Both the position numbers and the translations under genes were made by a program. Positions 1 through 13,081 of a stretch of DNA of 64,000 nt are shown here, piece after piece. The notes under the pieces were generated by a model, which was not told the DNA's origin, ran no database searches, and saw only the letters and a list, made by a program, of their open reading frames with translations. This DNA is from Halichondria panicea (lineage: Eukaryota; Porifera; Demospongiae; Suberitida; Halichondriidae). The DNA lies in NCBI RefSeq assembly GCF_963675165.1, contig NC_087390.1, forward strand, positions 3,610,001 to 3,674,000, in the 5' to 3' direction. Position 1 is the first letter of the stretch. The number at the start of each line of letters is the position of its first letter.

Positions 1-336
1 GCTGGCCGGGACATGGCCTCGGATTAACGAACAAACACAATGACTACTCTCGTAGTGACCACGCGCCTCGGGTTGATAACTTATATGTACTATCCCGGTG
101 TATCACCAGGAGCAGATTACCATATGCAAACTTTGCGAGGGTTGATCAATTCACAACAATAAAATCCGCAAAACATATTAAATACACACGATCCTTGCCA
201 GAATACAATAGTTAGATCGCAAAGGGTCAACTTTTCTGCTGATTTGGCTCATTTGCAAAGGTTTTTCACATTCTAGTAATACAGTAGCTAAATCTTGCAT
301 TACTGCTCAGATACTGTACTTTATTGAATCAGTCTA
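1..336. other. Non-coding flank, no gene seen
   Basis: AT-rich sequence with no open frame, RNA gene or splice-linked exon that I can support. It may hold the edge of a gene outside the window, but nothing shows that. Confidence 0.5.
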
Positions 337-340
337 TAAT

Positions 341-519
341 CACCATTACATTGTTTGAAAGTACTACAGAGATGTACAGTAACAAAACTGTAAAGCTACT
401 CTCTTCTCTTTTAGTGTGAACCGGCGGACCTCACACTAAAAGGGAAATGTAACATTCTTAAAAGTTACTGGTGCTGTTAGTCTCTGTGGTACTTTCAAAC
501 AGCTAGTGTGATAATGGTG
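341..519. repeat. Foldback element with an internal perfect hairpin
   Basis: The left arm at 341-372 is matched in reverse complement by the right arm at 481-519, with a short gap. Inside lies a perfect 12-bp stem (408-419 and 431-442, CTTTTAGTGTGA and its complement) around an 11-nt loop. This looks like a small non-autonomous element. It abuts the separate element that starts at 527. Confidence 0.6.
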
Positions 520-526
520 TAGATAT

Positions 527-819
527 CAGTGGCGTAGCCAGGATTTTGGGAAGGGCAGGGCTCAAATCGGTTGAGCAGGTGCTGAATAACATGACATTTT
601 ACCTAAAAAAAGGTCATCACCTTTCCTCAACAGTCAGCATGCGCATTACATGGCCCTGCCCACATTTTAAAGCCATTGAATTCTAGTAACTATGCATGCA
701 GTGCAGTGCAGTGCAGAATAGATTGACAGATTACGGAGATTCAAGCTGAGTTGGAGTTGATGGAGCACAAAAGGGGGGGGGGCTCTAGCCCCGTCAGCCC
801 CCCTCTGTCTACGCCACTG
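527..819 (+). mobile_element. MITE with CAGTGGCGTAG terminal inverted repeats
   Basis: The 293-bp element begins CAGTGGCGTAG and ends CTACGCCACTG. It is flanked on both sides by GATAT (522-526 and 820-824), consistent with a 5-bp target duplication. A G-run at 772-782 and a C-rich segment lie near the right end. Diverged relatives occur at 23,133-23,324 (plus orientation, end fragments) and about 23,800-23,992 (minus orientation). The superfamily is not assigned. Confidence 0.7.
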
Positions 820-824
820 GATAT

Positions 825-1622
825 GTATTATTACAGTGACTAAATATGCAAAACACCTGTAGATACGGTATTTCTTTTTTAGTGTTTTTCTGTTTTACCT
901 AACAGGCATATCCCAAAAAAGGAGTTTAGTCCGAGCTTGCACTTACAATGTATGTGCTACAGCTAACCTAGTGTAGAGTCCCAATCCTGAGGATCATAAT
1001 TGACAGTTCTCGGTTTTTGGCTTCTGTATTTCATAGCTGCACTCAACAGTCATAATTATATAGTACATGCAGCCATCAAATCTAAATACGAGTGATTAAT
1101 AGCACTATTATTGAACTATTATGTACTATTAGTGCACTGGAACTCGAGCAGTGAAGCTGTGCTATTCATAGCGATCACGTCCGGACAAGTACCGTATAGC
1201 GAGTTATCTTCAAGGCACTAAATTTTCGCGAATTGCCCAAACAAAATGTTTTCGAGGATAGCCGATTCAAATGACCACACCCCTACAGTAATACCGATGT
1301 ATACCGATTTTTGAGGTACATTGTGTTTCTGGGTCAATCCTCGAAAACCTTGAAAATAACCAGCTACATATGTATACGGTAATTAATTGCAAGTGGCTTG
1401 TTTTCGAATAACGGCCGCAGATAAAACTGCAAAAACTGCATTAAATTGTATAACTAAGGGCGTTTCTAGAAAATGAAGCGAAGGGTGTTAACAAATACTT
1501 GAACACCGTGCATTAATTAGGGCATGCCTTTTATGAAAGTCTAACGCCATGAATCATTTGCTGGTTACGTATGCTAAATTGTTCGTGACTTTACAAGAGC
1601 CAGCGTTGCAAGTGGTTTGGGC
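825..1622. other. Non-coding, no gene seen
   Basis: No convincing coding exon. A fragment at about 1,190-1,375 starts ACCGTATAGCG and carries TTTTCGCG-type words, so it is probably a decayed member of the TACCGTATAGC inverted-repeat elements described elsewhere in the window. Confidence 0.4.
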
Positions 1623-2978
1623 CTAGTTGGGCGGAGTCCAACCAACTGCGTGGGGTTGGGCACCACTCCAATCTGGGTTTTGTTCCACTGCAGAAATGTT
1701 GCAGCCCAATCAGATTGCAGAGTTCAAGTGCTGAAGGCGTGGCTCATTAATGAACGAGTCAGTAACTAGTAATTCTCTTTAGTCAAATCAAAATGCAACA
1801 ATAGTAGACAAGCCAGCTTGATCCAGGAACACACTAGGTCAGTTAGAGCATAGATAGAGTAAAGAGAGATTGGAAACGGAAGTACCCTCGAAATACCATC
1901 CGTGTATCTTAACACGAGGGCTAAACATGAATAATTCATGAGAATTGTTTTGTTCTCTGTAAAAAGTCCACGAGCAGTTCTGCTGCTAAACATCAACTTT
2001 CTCTAATACTTGAGGCCATTTGGGACACAGGACACTATTTAGTTACAAAGCCTTAGCTATATCAAAGGTACTATAGGAACACAAGCATGAAAAAGCGCTC
2101 TGTGTACCTCTAGCTACTTCACGACAATCGAGATTATATTTTCTTTGTTTCCAATTGATACCTACTATCAGGGGGCATGTGATTCAGTAATGGGGGTAGC
2201 TCTGAGATGTATGCTTTGCACAATAAGTTTCCCGGGCTTTTGTGGGAGTTATGAGGAGATACACGGATGGTCCAGAGCCACTACGTAGACTTCATTGTAA
2301 AACATCACGTGAATCACTTCCGTTTCCAATCCCTCTTTACTCTATCTATGGTTAGAGCTAGTGGCATGCAAAAGTGACTCTTGTAGCAGCATTCTAACTG
2401 AGCTTTGAGGTTACCGCCCACTAGCACTTGGGATTACTCATTTTATGCTTAGCCACACCCTAAAGCTAAATACCAGTGGAACAAAACCAGACGAGGTCGG
2501 ACATCACTTGAACTTTCACTAATTATGACCTTTTAATCACATTCCAGGCCAAATTGCTTTTCGTTTTTGCTGACTTAGCAGTAGCGTCTACTGTACTTCT
2601 GCTAGTCTCTATTTTAGCCGCCCTCTAAAAGTTGGGCGGCCTAATCACAAGTATATGTTATAGAGGGCGACTGATTTATGAGACAATATTTCTGCACGGT
2701 TTTTGTCGCTGAATCTGTTGACAGCTAGTTGTGTTTGGTGTCTATGATGGTTACTGGACCTAACCCTATCAGCACATAATAGCCATACTAGCTAGATCCG
2801 CCTAGATCTAGTCATGTTCTACTGCTGAGTCAGCAAAAACGAAAAGCAATTTGGCCTGGAATGTCATTAAAAGGTTATAATTAGTGAAAGTTCAAGTGAT
2901 GTCCGACCTCCTCTGGAACAAAACCCAGATTGGAGTGGTGCCCAACCCTACGCAGTTGGTTGAAATCCGCCCAACTAG
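1623..2978. repeat. Large nested foldback element
   Basis: Outer arms of about 64 bp at 1,623-1,686 and 2,915-2,978 are near-perfect reverse complements with about three mismatches. A second pair of arms sits at about 2,493-2,585 and 2,821-2,909. The 7-bp-duplication MITE at 1,849-2,350 lies between the outer arms, so it looks like a later insertion. No transposase frame is present. Confidence 0.6.
1849..2350. mobile_element. MITE, CATAGATAG family, 7-bp target duplication (copy A)
   Basis: The inverted termini read CATAGATAGAG... and ...CTCTATCTATG, with GATTGGAAACGGAAG inside each end. It is flanked by GTTAGAG at 1,842-1,848 and 2,351-2,357. Its body is closely similar to copy B at 31,777-32,254, including TACCCTCGAA near the left end and a shared segment near 2,170-2,280. 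No coding capacity. Confidence 0.8.
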
Positions 2979-3503
2979 TTTGGGCCTGGGTACAACTAGA
3001 TCTAGTTTGCACATTAAATTCAAAAAACTAGAGAAGGTCTACCATGTACCATACATCTGACATCTAGTAAAAAAATCATTAATTTAATAAATATATATTA
3101 ATATAATGGGATTGAATTTGCATTCTAAGAAGCTAGAAGTAAAAGAAACAACTGACCTTTACATAGTAGTGTATTGGAGTGGTTTATGAGAAGAAGAAGG
3201 ATTGCAACGATCTCCAATATGTTCACACTTGTCATGTTCTAGTCATAGATATGTTCTAGTTCTGCGTTCTGTTAATTTCAGTTTCACCGGCTTTTAATTT
3301 TGTTGATGTCCAGTGCAGGGAGAACACACCTTCTTCAAAATAACGCTACGCCCCTTCATAGATGCAGAAGGCAAGGATGGCATGGCCTCCACTATCTATA
3401 GCTATGGCATGGCAGTGATGTGAACAGTGAATCTAGGATCAAGGAGTACACTTATATTACCAGACTGTACTATACCCGTAACCGTACAGTACAAGTGGTT
3501 GGG
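2979..3503. promoter_or_regulatory. Region upstream of centlein, presumed 5' UTR/promoter
   Basis: This is the 525 bp before the first supported centlein exon. An in-frame stop (TAG at 3,399-3,401) precedes the chosen ATG at 3,504, and a short upstream ATG-stop (3,418-3,423) is present. No TATA box stands out. An upstream non-coding or N-terminal exon cannot be excluded, because vertebrate centlein has a longer N-terminus. Confidence 0.35.
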
Positions 3504-6500
3504 ATGGATTGTGAAGATGTGCAAGCACTAAAATTAGACCACCACCGCTTGTGTGAAGAGTTGGCCCACTGCAAGGTTCACCAAAAGTGTTGTGTGCATG
3601 TCTGTTGTTTGATTGGGGGTGTGTCAGCATTATATATCCCTCTAATCCCTCTAATCATGATGAAGATGACCTATTCGAAGCTTAACATGACATGCTTTGT
3701 CGGTTGATATCTTAAAATGAATCCATTTACGTCTAGTCTCTCACCCAACTTCTGGAAGTTTATATAAGATACTGCTCAGTACTACCGTTTTGATTCGATA
3801 CGTGCATGCACTTTATTTGAATTGTCTTGATTCAGGCCGACAAAGAATTCGTGTGGTCGCTATGGAAACAGTTGCAAAAGGAGTCTCCTGATCTGACTGC
3901 AGCTGTTGATATGGTCACCACAAGGTACGTGCACGTAATTCCTGATGAGATGACTCACAAGCATAATTATTATACTAGCTCTCACCGTATTTAACAACAG
4001 GTACCCTAGACAATTTTCTGATCTCTAAATGCAGTGACTACTGCGTTGCCACTTTTTTTATGTCCCATCGTAAATAGTGGTTAAAATATAGCCACCTAGC
4101 CTCGATTCTAGGCCATTTGAAACAATATTAAGCAGCCTGGAATCGAGGCTAGTAGAGTATTAACGTCGACCAACCTTCAATTAGATTCAACTCTCTAAAT
4201 ACACGACACAAGGACTTCAACCTCCCTCGAACCAAATTTGAAGGGCGACTTCTTAAATTTATAATGGCCAATTGGCCTGCACGTTTTATGAATTACAACA
4301 CTTTTTTACCTTTATTTCAACCTCGTTGGACGTGAAAGACATCTCTTTCTGTCAGTTGTTGTATAAATAGTACTGCATGCCATGAAGACAAGCTTAAATT
4401 TGCTGGCAGCTACGTACGTACTGTTTTCTTTGCAGAGAAAAGTTAAAGCGAGAACAAGAAGGCAAAGAAATTGTTCTGTTAATGTCAGGAAAGGATGAGG
4501 AAATTTCATCTCTGAGAAAGGTGCTTCTTGACACATATACATGCATGTACTGTACTGATGTCTGTGGTGTTCTAACAGAGTATAGAGGACAGTGTTCAGA
4601 AGGAAACTCATGTCTCATCGCAGTAAGTACATGTGTACATTGCATACTTTTAGTACGCCATCGAACTACATAATTATCGTATTTGCTACATCCATTATTC
4701 CACAGACTACAAGCGGCTGAGTCAAAGTATGTCTCAGCTCTAGAAGAAGTTAAAAGTCTGCAGGCAGCTGTACAACAACAACTGGCGTCCAATAGAGAGG
4801 TGTTGATACTCCGTGTCATGTGATTTGTTGTGCTTGATAATTCACAACTACAGTAGAACGGGATACGTACATGTTTTTGTACAATTTACTAATGTACATG
4901 TCACCTTTACCATGATTATTGTTGTGTACAGATGATGGCAGTAAATGTCGCTCTGAGGAAGAAATGTTCCACTCTGGAGAAGTCTGAACAAGACGGTACA
5001 TCGTTATAATAGTTATTGTATTGTACATGTACAACACTACTGTGAGGAAACCGCTCATAGTGATATTTTTCGGCTCGTTATAATTATCGATTACTGAGTG
5101 ACTGAACTTTTGAGAGTTGACCCTTATACAGCAGCAGATTGTTTGCACAACACAGAGGAAAAACTGTCTGGAGAAGACTCAATGCTGGCCAAGAGAGTGA
5201 GAGCAGTGGAGGCAGAGCTGGCTGAGTCAGAGCAGAGGGTGGCCACTTTATCTTCTGCTGTGAGTTTGAGTTACTGGCTTGCAGTGCTTTAATAATTATT
5301 GTGCAGTTGTCTGTGAATGAAAACAGATACAAGCATGTGCAAAATGAACTTTCTAAAACAAATAATATTAATCGAGAGCAAAAGGAGAAGCTCAAACTAA
5401 GGTACTAGTACGTTTTTACATACGTACATTACATGTATGATATATACACACAACTTAACGTATTCTATGTTATTAGCAGGCTTGTACGGTAGAGCCTCCA
5501 AGTGTGGAGCAACAATCCTGTCCTTCATAATTATTATTATTGAGGTGGCCTCGGGTCGCTTGTGCTTATACATGTACATGTGCACACACTGCAGAGAGTG
5601 CAGTATAATTTTAGACTCCCTATTCGATGCTCTACATGCAGACATAATAATCATTTTGTGAGTATAATTTTGGTCGGACAGAATCTTGTGTACATCTGCA
5701 GCCAGAAGGAGCTTCAAAAACTGAGGAGCACTCACCGTGAGGAGGAGAAGAGCCAAAGGAAATCAGAGGTGTGTGATGACAAAGTGGTGGTGATGCTTGA
5801 GAGAACAGAGGTTGAGCTCTTTGAGGCAAAGTCTCAGTTGAAAGTAAAGGTGAGTGCTAGCTAGCTAGTACTTACATTTGAGTTTAGATCATTAATTATG
5901 GACAATGCATTGTACGTAAGCAGACACTGTACATGTATATGGAAGAATTCTGGTGTTTCAGAGTTGGATTAACTGCCTACGTACGGTGCTTTGAGCCACA
6001 CCAAGGGAAAATATTTACATCTACCAAATAGCATTTGCCTTGCTCCTACTTTTTACACAGTGTCAAATATGTTATCCGATTCACAAGTTGATTCATTAAG
6101 ACAACTCCTCCCCCTCCCCCACACACTCCCTATGTAAAGGCGGAAGAGCTGCAGTGCCTTCGTTGCTCGCATGATAAACGTTTGGAGCGAATGAAGTGGC
6201 TAAAGACAAACTACAACCTGGCTGTGGAGCAGATTAAAACCTATGAAACCAAAAGGCAAGTATTATACATACATGTACATCGTGACAATGTTATAATACA
6301 TATTGTAAGGCTATCTATAGGCTCATGCGCTAAATTTACACCTTGAAGGAGTTAGATGTACATGTAGGTGTACATATATTTACTGTCCGTATAAGCTGTG
6401 AGTTTAAATCAAGTGTACATGTACACCTGAACCATTACACATACATTGTACATTGTACATGTACGTATGCAAAAATGTATCGTGGGAAGGTAATTTTTGA

Positions 6501-9500
6501 GGGACTAAAATTAGTGAATTTTGTCGATTAATGTGTTGATGGTACGAAGCATTATATACTAATGTAGTTTTGGGCTGCCATTTATTAACTGGCCTGACTC
6601 AACAAACAATCTGTACCTTTAATTATTGATATCTCCCCAGCAGTCCTAGAGATGTGCGTAGAACTGAACGTAGACGGAGACACTCTGAGAGTGCTCTCAA
6701 GCATGAAGACAGTCGACTAGTATGGAATGAGTTAACACAGTACAAGTCGCTCTGTCAGCAAATGGAACATGACCTGTGAGTGTTTGAGAGTTTAATGCCA
6801 TACTGTGTCATTAAATGGTACAATGTATAATCAAGGGCGCATGAAGAGAAGAGGGCATGCAACTACAATCTATCCTATTACAAATGGGCGGGGGTTTATG
6901 TCTAAAAATAGTATTGCAGTGCACTTTATACTCTTTATTCCCTAGTGGGCGGTGGCTAAATCATGGCTAAATATACATGTAGCATATCCTGCTGACTCAT
7001 CAATAATATGACGCATACACAGTATACATTGTGAGTTGCATGCCCTCTTCTCTTCATACGCCCTTGGTATAATTATGTAGTTTTGGCGGAGCCGCTGTGA
7101 TTAAAGATTAAAGTTGTAGCCACCTTTGTAGAGACATGTACATTATATTGAAACATCGTAATAATTATAATTATTATGTTCCTTCTGATACTAACATTCA
7201 CTAAAAGTTCCCATTGTAACTTGAAAAGTTGTTATTTATAAGGAGGGTAACTTTCACTTCACTGCATATAAGAGTTCTGCTTGAGGAGGAGAGAGACGTT
7301 TTACTGACAAAATGCTCCCGGAACCAGACCACCATCTTTGAGTTGAGAGCCTGTCTGCAACACGAGAAAGATGGTGATGTGATAAGTATACATGTACAGT
7401 ACGTACAATAATTATATCACATAGTGTGCTTTTGAATTTGAAGAATGTGCTACGTACATGTATAGTTTTATGTGCAAATAAATAATTTTATGATTGACTG
7501 TACATGTACATGTAGATCTTGAGAGGAAGGTTGCAGCAATTGCAATGCTTGAAGGCTCTGTTGAGAGTTTCACTCTTCAAGAACAACAGGTACGTATGTA
7601 GTACATTGTACGTACATGTACACGTACTAGTGTATATACAGCTTATCACCTGCTTGCTAATAATTACTGTTTTGTGTACATAGACCATCAGGTCATGTGG
7701 GTGCATACATATTTTTATGCACCCACCATCATTTTTATAATCATTGCGTATGAAATGCTGCTACTTATACTTGTATAGGTTGATGAGCTACAGCACTGTG
7801 TGGATTGCCTGGAAACAGAAAAGAAGCAGCTTTTAACAAAAAACATGTATGCGACGTACATGTGCATGTGCATATAATAGCCTACATAGCTGTCTTCATT
7901 GTACACCTAATAAATGCCAACTGCTCTTACACTTGTATACAGCAATGAAAGGGCTACTTGTTCATGTACGTACACTGTACATGTATTCTATATCAGTTTT
8001 GCTTTTTCTCCTGTCACTAGTGTTCTGGAGAAGCAGTGTGCTGTGTTCTATCAGGAGAGGATTGCTTTAGAATCCACCATTATACAAATGCAACACGAGC
8101 TCTCACGGAAGAACATCAAAGGATTGTGCAAAGCTACTATGACTGAAGCAGCTCTACACTCCCCCTCAACTGACTGCAATCAGTCACCTACCAAATACCA
8201 ACCTTCTTCAAAAACTAAGCTTTCATTCCCCACACCACAGTCAAAAGTTATACAACCCTCCCATTCTCAATCTAAGCCCCTGTTAAACACTTCTTCACCG
8301 ACTCGATCTAGACCCATGCACCAAAAGAAACTAAGTTCCCATCATCAAAGATCCCATTCAGACGGTGACACATTGCCACAGCAGCACAAGCAGCCTCAGT
8401 GGATTGCGAAGGACTCCGAGAGATCAACAAATAGCACAACACCATACGTGTTGACAGTTACTACACCTCACCAAACTGCCAGTGGCAGGACACAAAAAGA
8501 GAGGAGGGGTGTGTGTCGTGATGTGCAGACTTCCTCCACTCAGACAAGAGATCTGGGTCCTCACAAATGTGCTGCGCAGAGCAAGGTTAAGAGGCTAGAG
8601 CAAAGACTGCAGAGTGTCCTGAATAAGGTATTATCTACGTATTCGTATGTAAATGTATGTACAGAGCATTATTATGAAGAAATCAACAATCTATTTCCAT
8701 AAATTAATTGTAATGTCTGACTCAATACGAACTGGTGTTTTGTTTAAATGTTGAGTTTTGTAATTGTTGAGTACCATCCATTTGACATTCTACTGAACCA
8801 GTGCTGAAATGCAAATAACTTGAAATACGATCACTTTCGTACAACTGTTCGATTGTTGTCGGCTGTATGTGCATGCATGGCTATACTATACAAAATTAAC
8901 GTTATAAAATTGCTGTAATTATTCTAGCTGGCTGATGAGAGCCTGGCTAGGACGTCCCTAATTCAGTCACTGAGAGAACAGACCAGTATGAGAGAGAGGT
9001 GCAAAGAAGAGATCCGGGAGATGGGACAGAAAATTCAAGGATACAGGGTCTCCCTTAAGGTTCATACTCTTAACACCATTGTCTAGTGTTGATTTCATTT
9101 CCCTGTGAAAACGTCATTTTCATAACATAGAATACATGTACAAGAATCATGGCGCACGCATGATTATACGTATTGAGATTCTACAATCATAATTATTGAT
9201 AAGTAAATCTTTTACAATGTATAGGTTGCTGAAAGTGAGAGAAATGAAGGGAAACTGAGTATTAAGAAGCTTGAAGATAAAGTGAGGCTCCTGGAATCAT
9301 CAAGCACAATGTCTATGGGGCAAGTAGAGGGGCACATAAAAAGCCTTGAAAAAGAAAAGAAGGTACAGAATTTAACACTCCGTCTAGAGTATTCTGCTAT
9401 TAATTTTGCTACACGCATGTAGGTGTGGTGTGGGGCTTGGCTTATTTTTGTTAGCCTAAGAATTCTATTTACAGTATAAATCCCTTAGCTATACGCTTAA

Positions 9501-12339
9501 TTCATTGGACTACTACTTGTGTGTGACCTTAAAGAGTGTGATGAAAATACATGTACAACATGTACAGCTGTACACATAGTACATGAATTTTGTAGAACCT
9601 GGCCTACTGAGATACATCAGGAGTGTGCACGTATTCTTTTACTTTATATGCGAATGTCAAATACGTACATATATTTTTCTTAGGAACTGCAGGATAAGCA
9701 TTCTGAGTTGAGAAGCTCCTCACAGTTTCTACAACAAGCCCTTCAATCAAAGGACTATGCCATTGCACAGGCCAAGAAAACGTAGGTTAAAACATAGACT
9801 TTTGGTCTTACATGTGTAGAACTAAGGTTATAATGTGCCCATGCAGCTTCCCTTCAATTGACATGAATCCCTATGGGGACAATTGACATACATGTACGAA
9901 GTCATATATCATATTTTTTGCAATATGGATGAAGTTGTCATGATACACGTGACGTACATGGATACATTACAGCAGTTACTCATCTCTCTCTCACAGTCAG
10001 GAGAAGACAGACAGAGACTTGAGGCAAAAGAGGCAGCTAATTGAAGACCACCAGAGGAAACTGAAACTGGCTCAAAGCAGCAATACTGCCAAAGAAGATA
10101 AAATAGTGAGGATAATTGCCATGTTGTTTGTGGTGCATTGACTGTATTGCTCGTTCTAGCATTACATCTTAATAGTCATACATGAATTGCTTTTTGTTAC
10201 ATAGGGAAGTCTTACTCAAGAGTTAGACAAAGTAACCAAACTGGTTTCACAAGACAAGCAAAAGGTGTGTTTATACTAATGGTGAAAGTAACTCAAAGCC
10301 CCTTTTACACGAAACCTAATGTGGGTCGAGTCTGGATCAGGCCCGTTTACACGAATACGAATATAATTATAGGTTTCTCGTGTAAATGGGGCTTAATTAA
10401 TCGTCCATAATAATCACCCACGGTTTGCTAGGCATTAACACATGTATATACATAAACGCCTCATGCGATACAGACATTGCATAAAAAGTTCTACATGTAC
10501 AATGTACTGCTACACTAATGGCGTACGTTGTGAAGGGACAGTTTGCTTCTAGAGTACATTTAATGAAGGCATACAATGTTGATTTACAGATGCAGCTGTT
10601 ACGAGCTCAACTCTCCCAACAAGCGTTGGACAAGGACAAGCTGGTATCATTGCTCGAGAGGTGTCAAGAGGAACTGGATGGAAGTGTAAGACACGTATTG
10701 TACTGTTATTGTGGCTTGGGTTTCTCTATATATTCAGAGCTGTAATGATATCGAGACCAGGCTTCTAAAAGGGTATATCCATCTTGGAATACATGCAATA
10801 ATGATGAATAGCATAATTATGATTCGTTCGTTAACTGGCTTCATGCACTTCACAGATTCAGCAGATGGTTACTAGCAGAGACCAAGGAGAGAGGAAGCTC
10901 AAAGCTGCCAATGAATGCCTTCGCTCTGCTCAACGTGATCTTGACGTTGCTAGGGAGAAGGTGGTGACAGTGAAGTGTGAACTCCAAGCGACCAAGGAAG
11001 TTGTTAATGAATTCAAGCTGGCTATCCAGGTAAGTGTGTTTTTAAATCTATGTTAAAAAATTTGTACAAATAATAATTATACACATTTGTACATGTACAT
11101 GGTTCTTATAAACAAAAGTCAATGTAGCTTCGTTCCAAGTTCCTTTTGTAGTGTTGTACATGTATGTATGTAGGAGAATATGATTTGTACGCACATTCAT
11201 TTAAAGCTGTTCCAAGAAGCACTCACTCTTCCTTCCCAGATGCTGGCTGATGAACTTGAAGCCAAGTATTCAAAACAGAAAGAGGCCGCATCTGAACTGC
11301 ATGTACCAATGTTAGGTAGTGGTCCCTCAGCTCGTGTCAGACAAATAGCCCAGGCTGCCCTCAGGCTGTCTGATGAGGACATTGATGACCTGTTCTGTGA
11401 CACGCTGCATACTCACAGCCAGGTACATATAATTATAAAAGTACAATGTGCTAATTGTGCAATGATCTGTCAAAACACTCTTCCAATAAGTTTATAGTCT
11501 ATACTACAAACTATCGTAATAATTATGAATACCTTTGCATTGTCATACATGTGTAAGCAAGCGTTACAACAGTGCAGCCTCTGCGTAAAATATTTAAAAG
11601 CATTAACTTGCATCACTGTACGTCACAAAAATATATTTTTTTTATCACATGACAGGTAATTTTTGAGGGTCAATATTTCGCATAATTTTAATATTTAGCC
11701 AGTTTTTTATGTATTGAACATGCATGTTCACGGTTTAAAATGTTGTGGCTTGGTTGAAATCCAGGAAAATATTAGCCCTTGAAAAGTACCCGCTATACAG
11801 TGTACAGCCACGATTTGACTGCATGTGTGCGTGGGTGCATGTCTTGATCGATATAATTATACATACATAATTATAGAAACCCAACTTGGATGGAAACGGG
11901 AAAACTTCCCTTTTTTTGAGTATCTTACAAGCAACTGCTGATTTTAAGGTATGTGTAATTATAGACATGTGCATGGACCACTTACAATGTAAATCTTTAC
12001 AATCCCATGATAGTATGAACGTTAGGAAACGGACTACAGTAGGTTCGATCGATGCACTCACTGCCCCACCAACACCACCAACCTTTTTGTGGTTAGATAT
12101 TATTTTGCTTATCAAAACTGTTGCTACTAAAAATTAGTATGACTTCAGAAGCTATTTATAGAGACCCGGCCACAATTCAGGGTTATAAATACCAAAGGGC
12201 TGTACGTATATACAGTAGCACAATAAATTGTTGTTTTAATTATAATTATAGCTTTCTAATGCATACGTTTCACCTTATCTCCATGTAGCCTCCATTTACG
12301 AGAGAACTAACTTCACAGATAATGACAAAGCTTTGTTAA
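3504..12339 (+). CDS. CNTLN: Centlein-like centrosomal coiled-coil protein
   Basis: Exons: 3504-3575, 3836-3924, 4436-4520, 4579-4622, 4706-4799, 4932-4995, 5132-5259, 5307-5401, 5702-5849, 6140-6255, 6641-6775, 7273-7373, 7516-7589, 7779-7846, 8021-8627, 8928-9059, 9225-9362, 9684-9781, 9997-10105, 10205-10264, 10590-10685, 10856-11029, 11240-11422, 11877-11948, 12289-12339. They join in phase to 1,010 aa. Centlein is a centrosome-linker protein of animals that bridges C-Nap1 and CEP68. Recognition rests on three blocks resembling human CNTLN: ADKEFVWSLWKQLQ near the N-terminus, LVWNELTQYK in the middle, and a C-terminal ARVRQIAQAALRLSDEDID followed by PPFTRELTSQIMTKL. Most of the rest is heptad-like coiled coil. 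The 607-bp exon encodes a Ser/Pro/Gln-rich linker. The protein is shorter than the human one (about 1,400 aa). One intron (6256-6640) uses a GC donor. The last two small exons are the least certain, and exon 7 has an alternative acceptor 3 nt downstream. Confidence 0.85.
6832..7066. mobile_element. Palindromic MITE in a centlein intron
   Basis: The ends CAAGGGCGCATGAAGAGAAG and its near-complement (CTTCTCTTCATACGCCCTTG) form inverted repeats of about 33 bp. The element is flanked by GTATAAT on both sides, suggesting a 7-bp target duplication. The centre is unrelated filler of about 170 bp. It lies wholly within intron 6776-7272. Confidence 0.7.
10296..10395. repeat. Short inverted-repeat element in a centlein intron
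   Basis: A 100-bp near-palindrome. AAGCCCCTTTTACACGAAAC on the left is matched by GTTTCTCGTGTAAATGGGGC(TT) on the right. It lies in intron 10265-10589. The size and structure fit a minimal MITE. Confidence 0.55.
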
Positions 12340-13081
12340 TTTGAAACTGAATATGTTCATAATCATGTATCATCAACAAATTATATTACGATGTTTCAGG
12401 CAAAGTACGTGTGTGTTTTGTATGTATAAAAAACAACGTTTTCATTGGTTAACCGTTAAACACAAATTATGCATAATTATGATGCTATCAACAAAGTGTT
12501 TTATGGTTTCAACTTGCATGAAAAATGAATAACGCAGCCTATATGGTTCGTATGTGTAAAAAACAAACATTATGAGATGAGCGTGAGTGTTTCCATAATA
12601 ACTACTGTTACGACTATCAATAATTATAGTCAATATCGACAAAGTGCAGCCCTGAAAAACAGCAATTGAAAAAATATGCAGTATGCGTATACATAAAGAT
12701 AAATCTAGACAAAGTTAATATACAAATATCGCGACTCTGTTAGTGTTACAGTCCATAGGGGATGATAATTATTGTTAGTGCTTTGAGGACAGAAAGAAGT
12801 GACAGTGTAGTATTATCAGATCTAGAGTCATAATTATCTGCCCAGTGATAGCTGATTTTGTGAATGCCCAATTTTGTAAGAAGCCTAAAGCCATTCTGAC
12901 ACCTAGATCTAAAGACCATAAATTATTATATATTATGGCAGTGAATTCATGTAAAACTGAAACTGATTGTGTTCTGATAATAAAAATAAATGTCAAATGG
13001 GAAATGGATGGATAATTAACGTAAGCAAAAGAGGTATATAAACTGAAAGTGGGTTAGACATACAGTGTACACGTAAATAAA
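12340..13081. other. Intergenic region between convergent genes
   Basis: 742 bp of AT-rich sequence between the centlein stop and the stop of the minus-strand beta-helix gene. It should hold both 3' UTRs. Many ATAATTATAG-type words are present. No further exon is supported. Confidence 0.5.

Noticed and set aside
3420-3707. 95-codon frame at the start of centlein
   Set aside because: It opens with GTG, and its 3' half reads through the splice donor at 3,576; only 3,504-3,575 is kept as exon.
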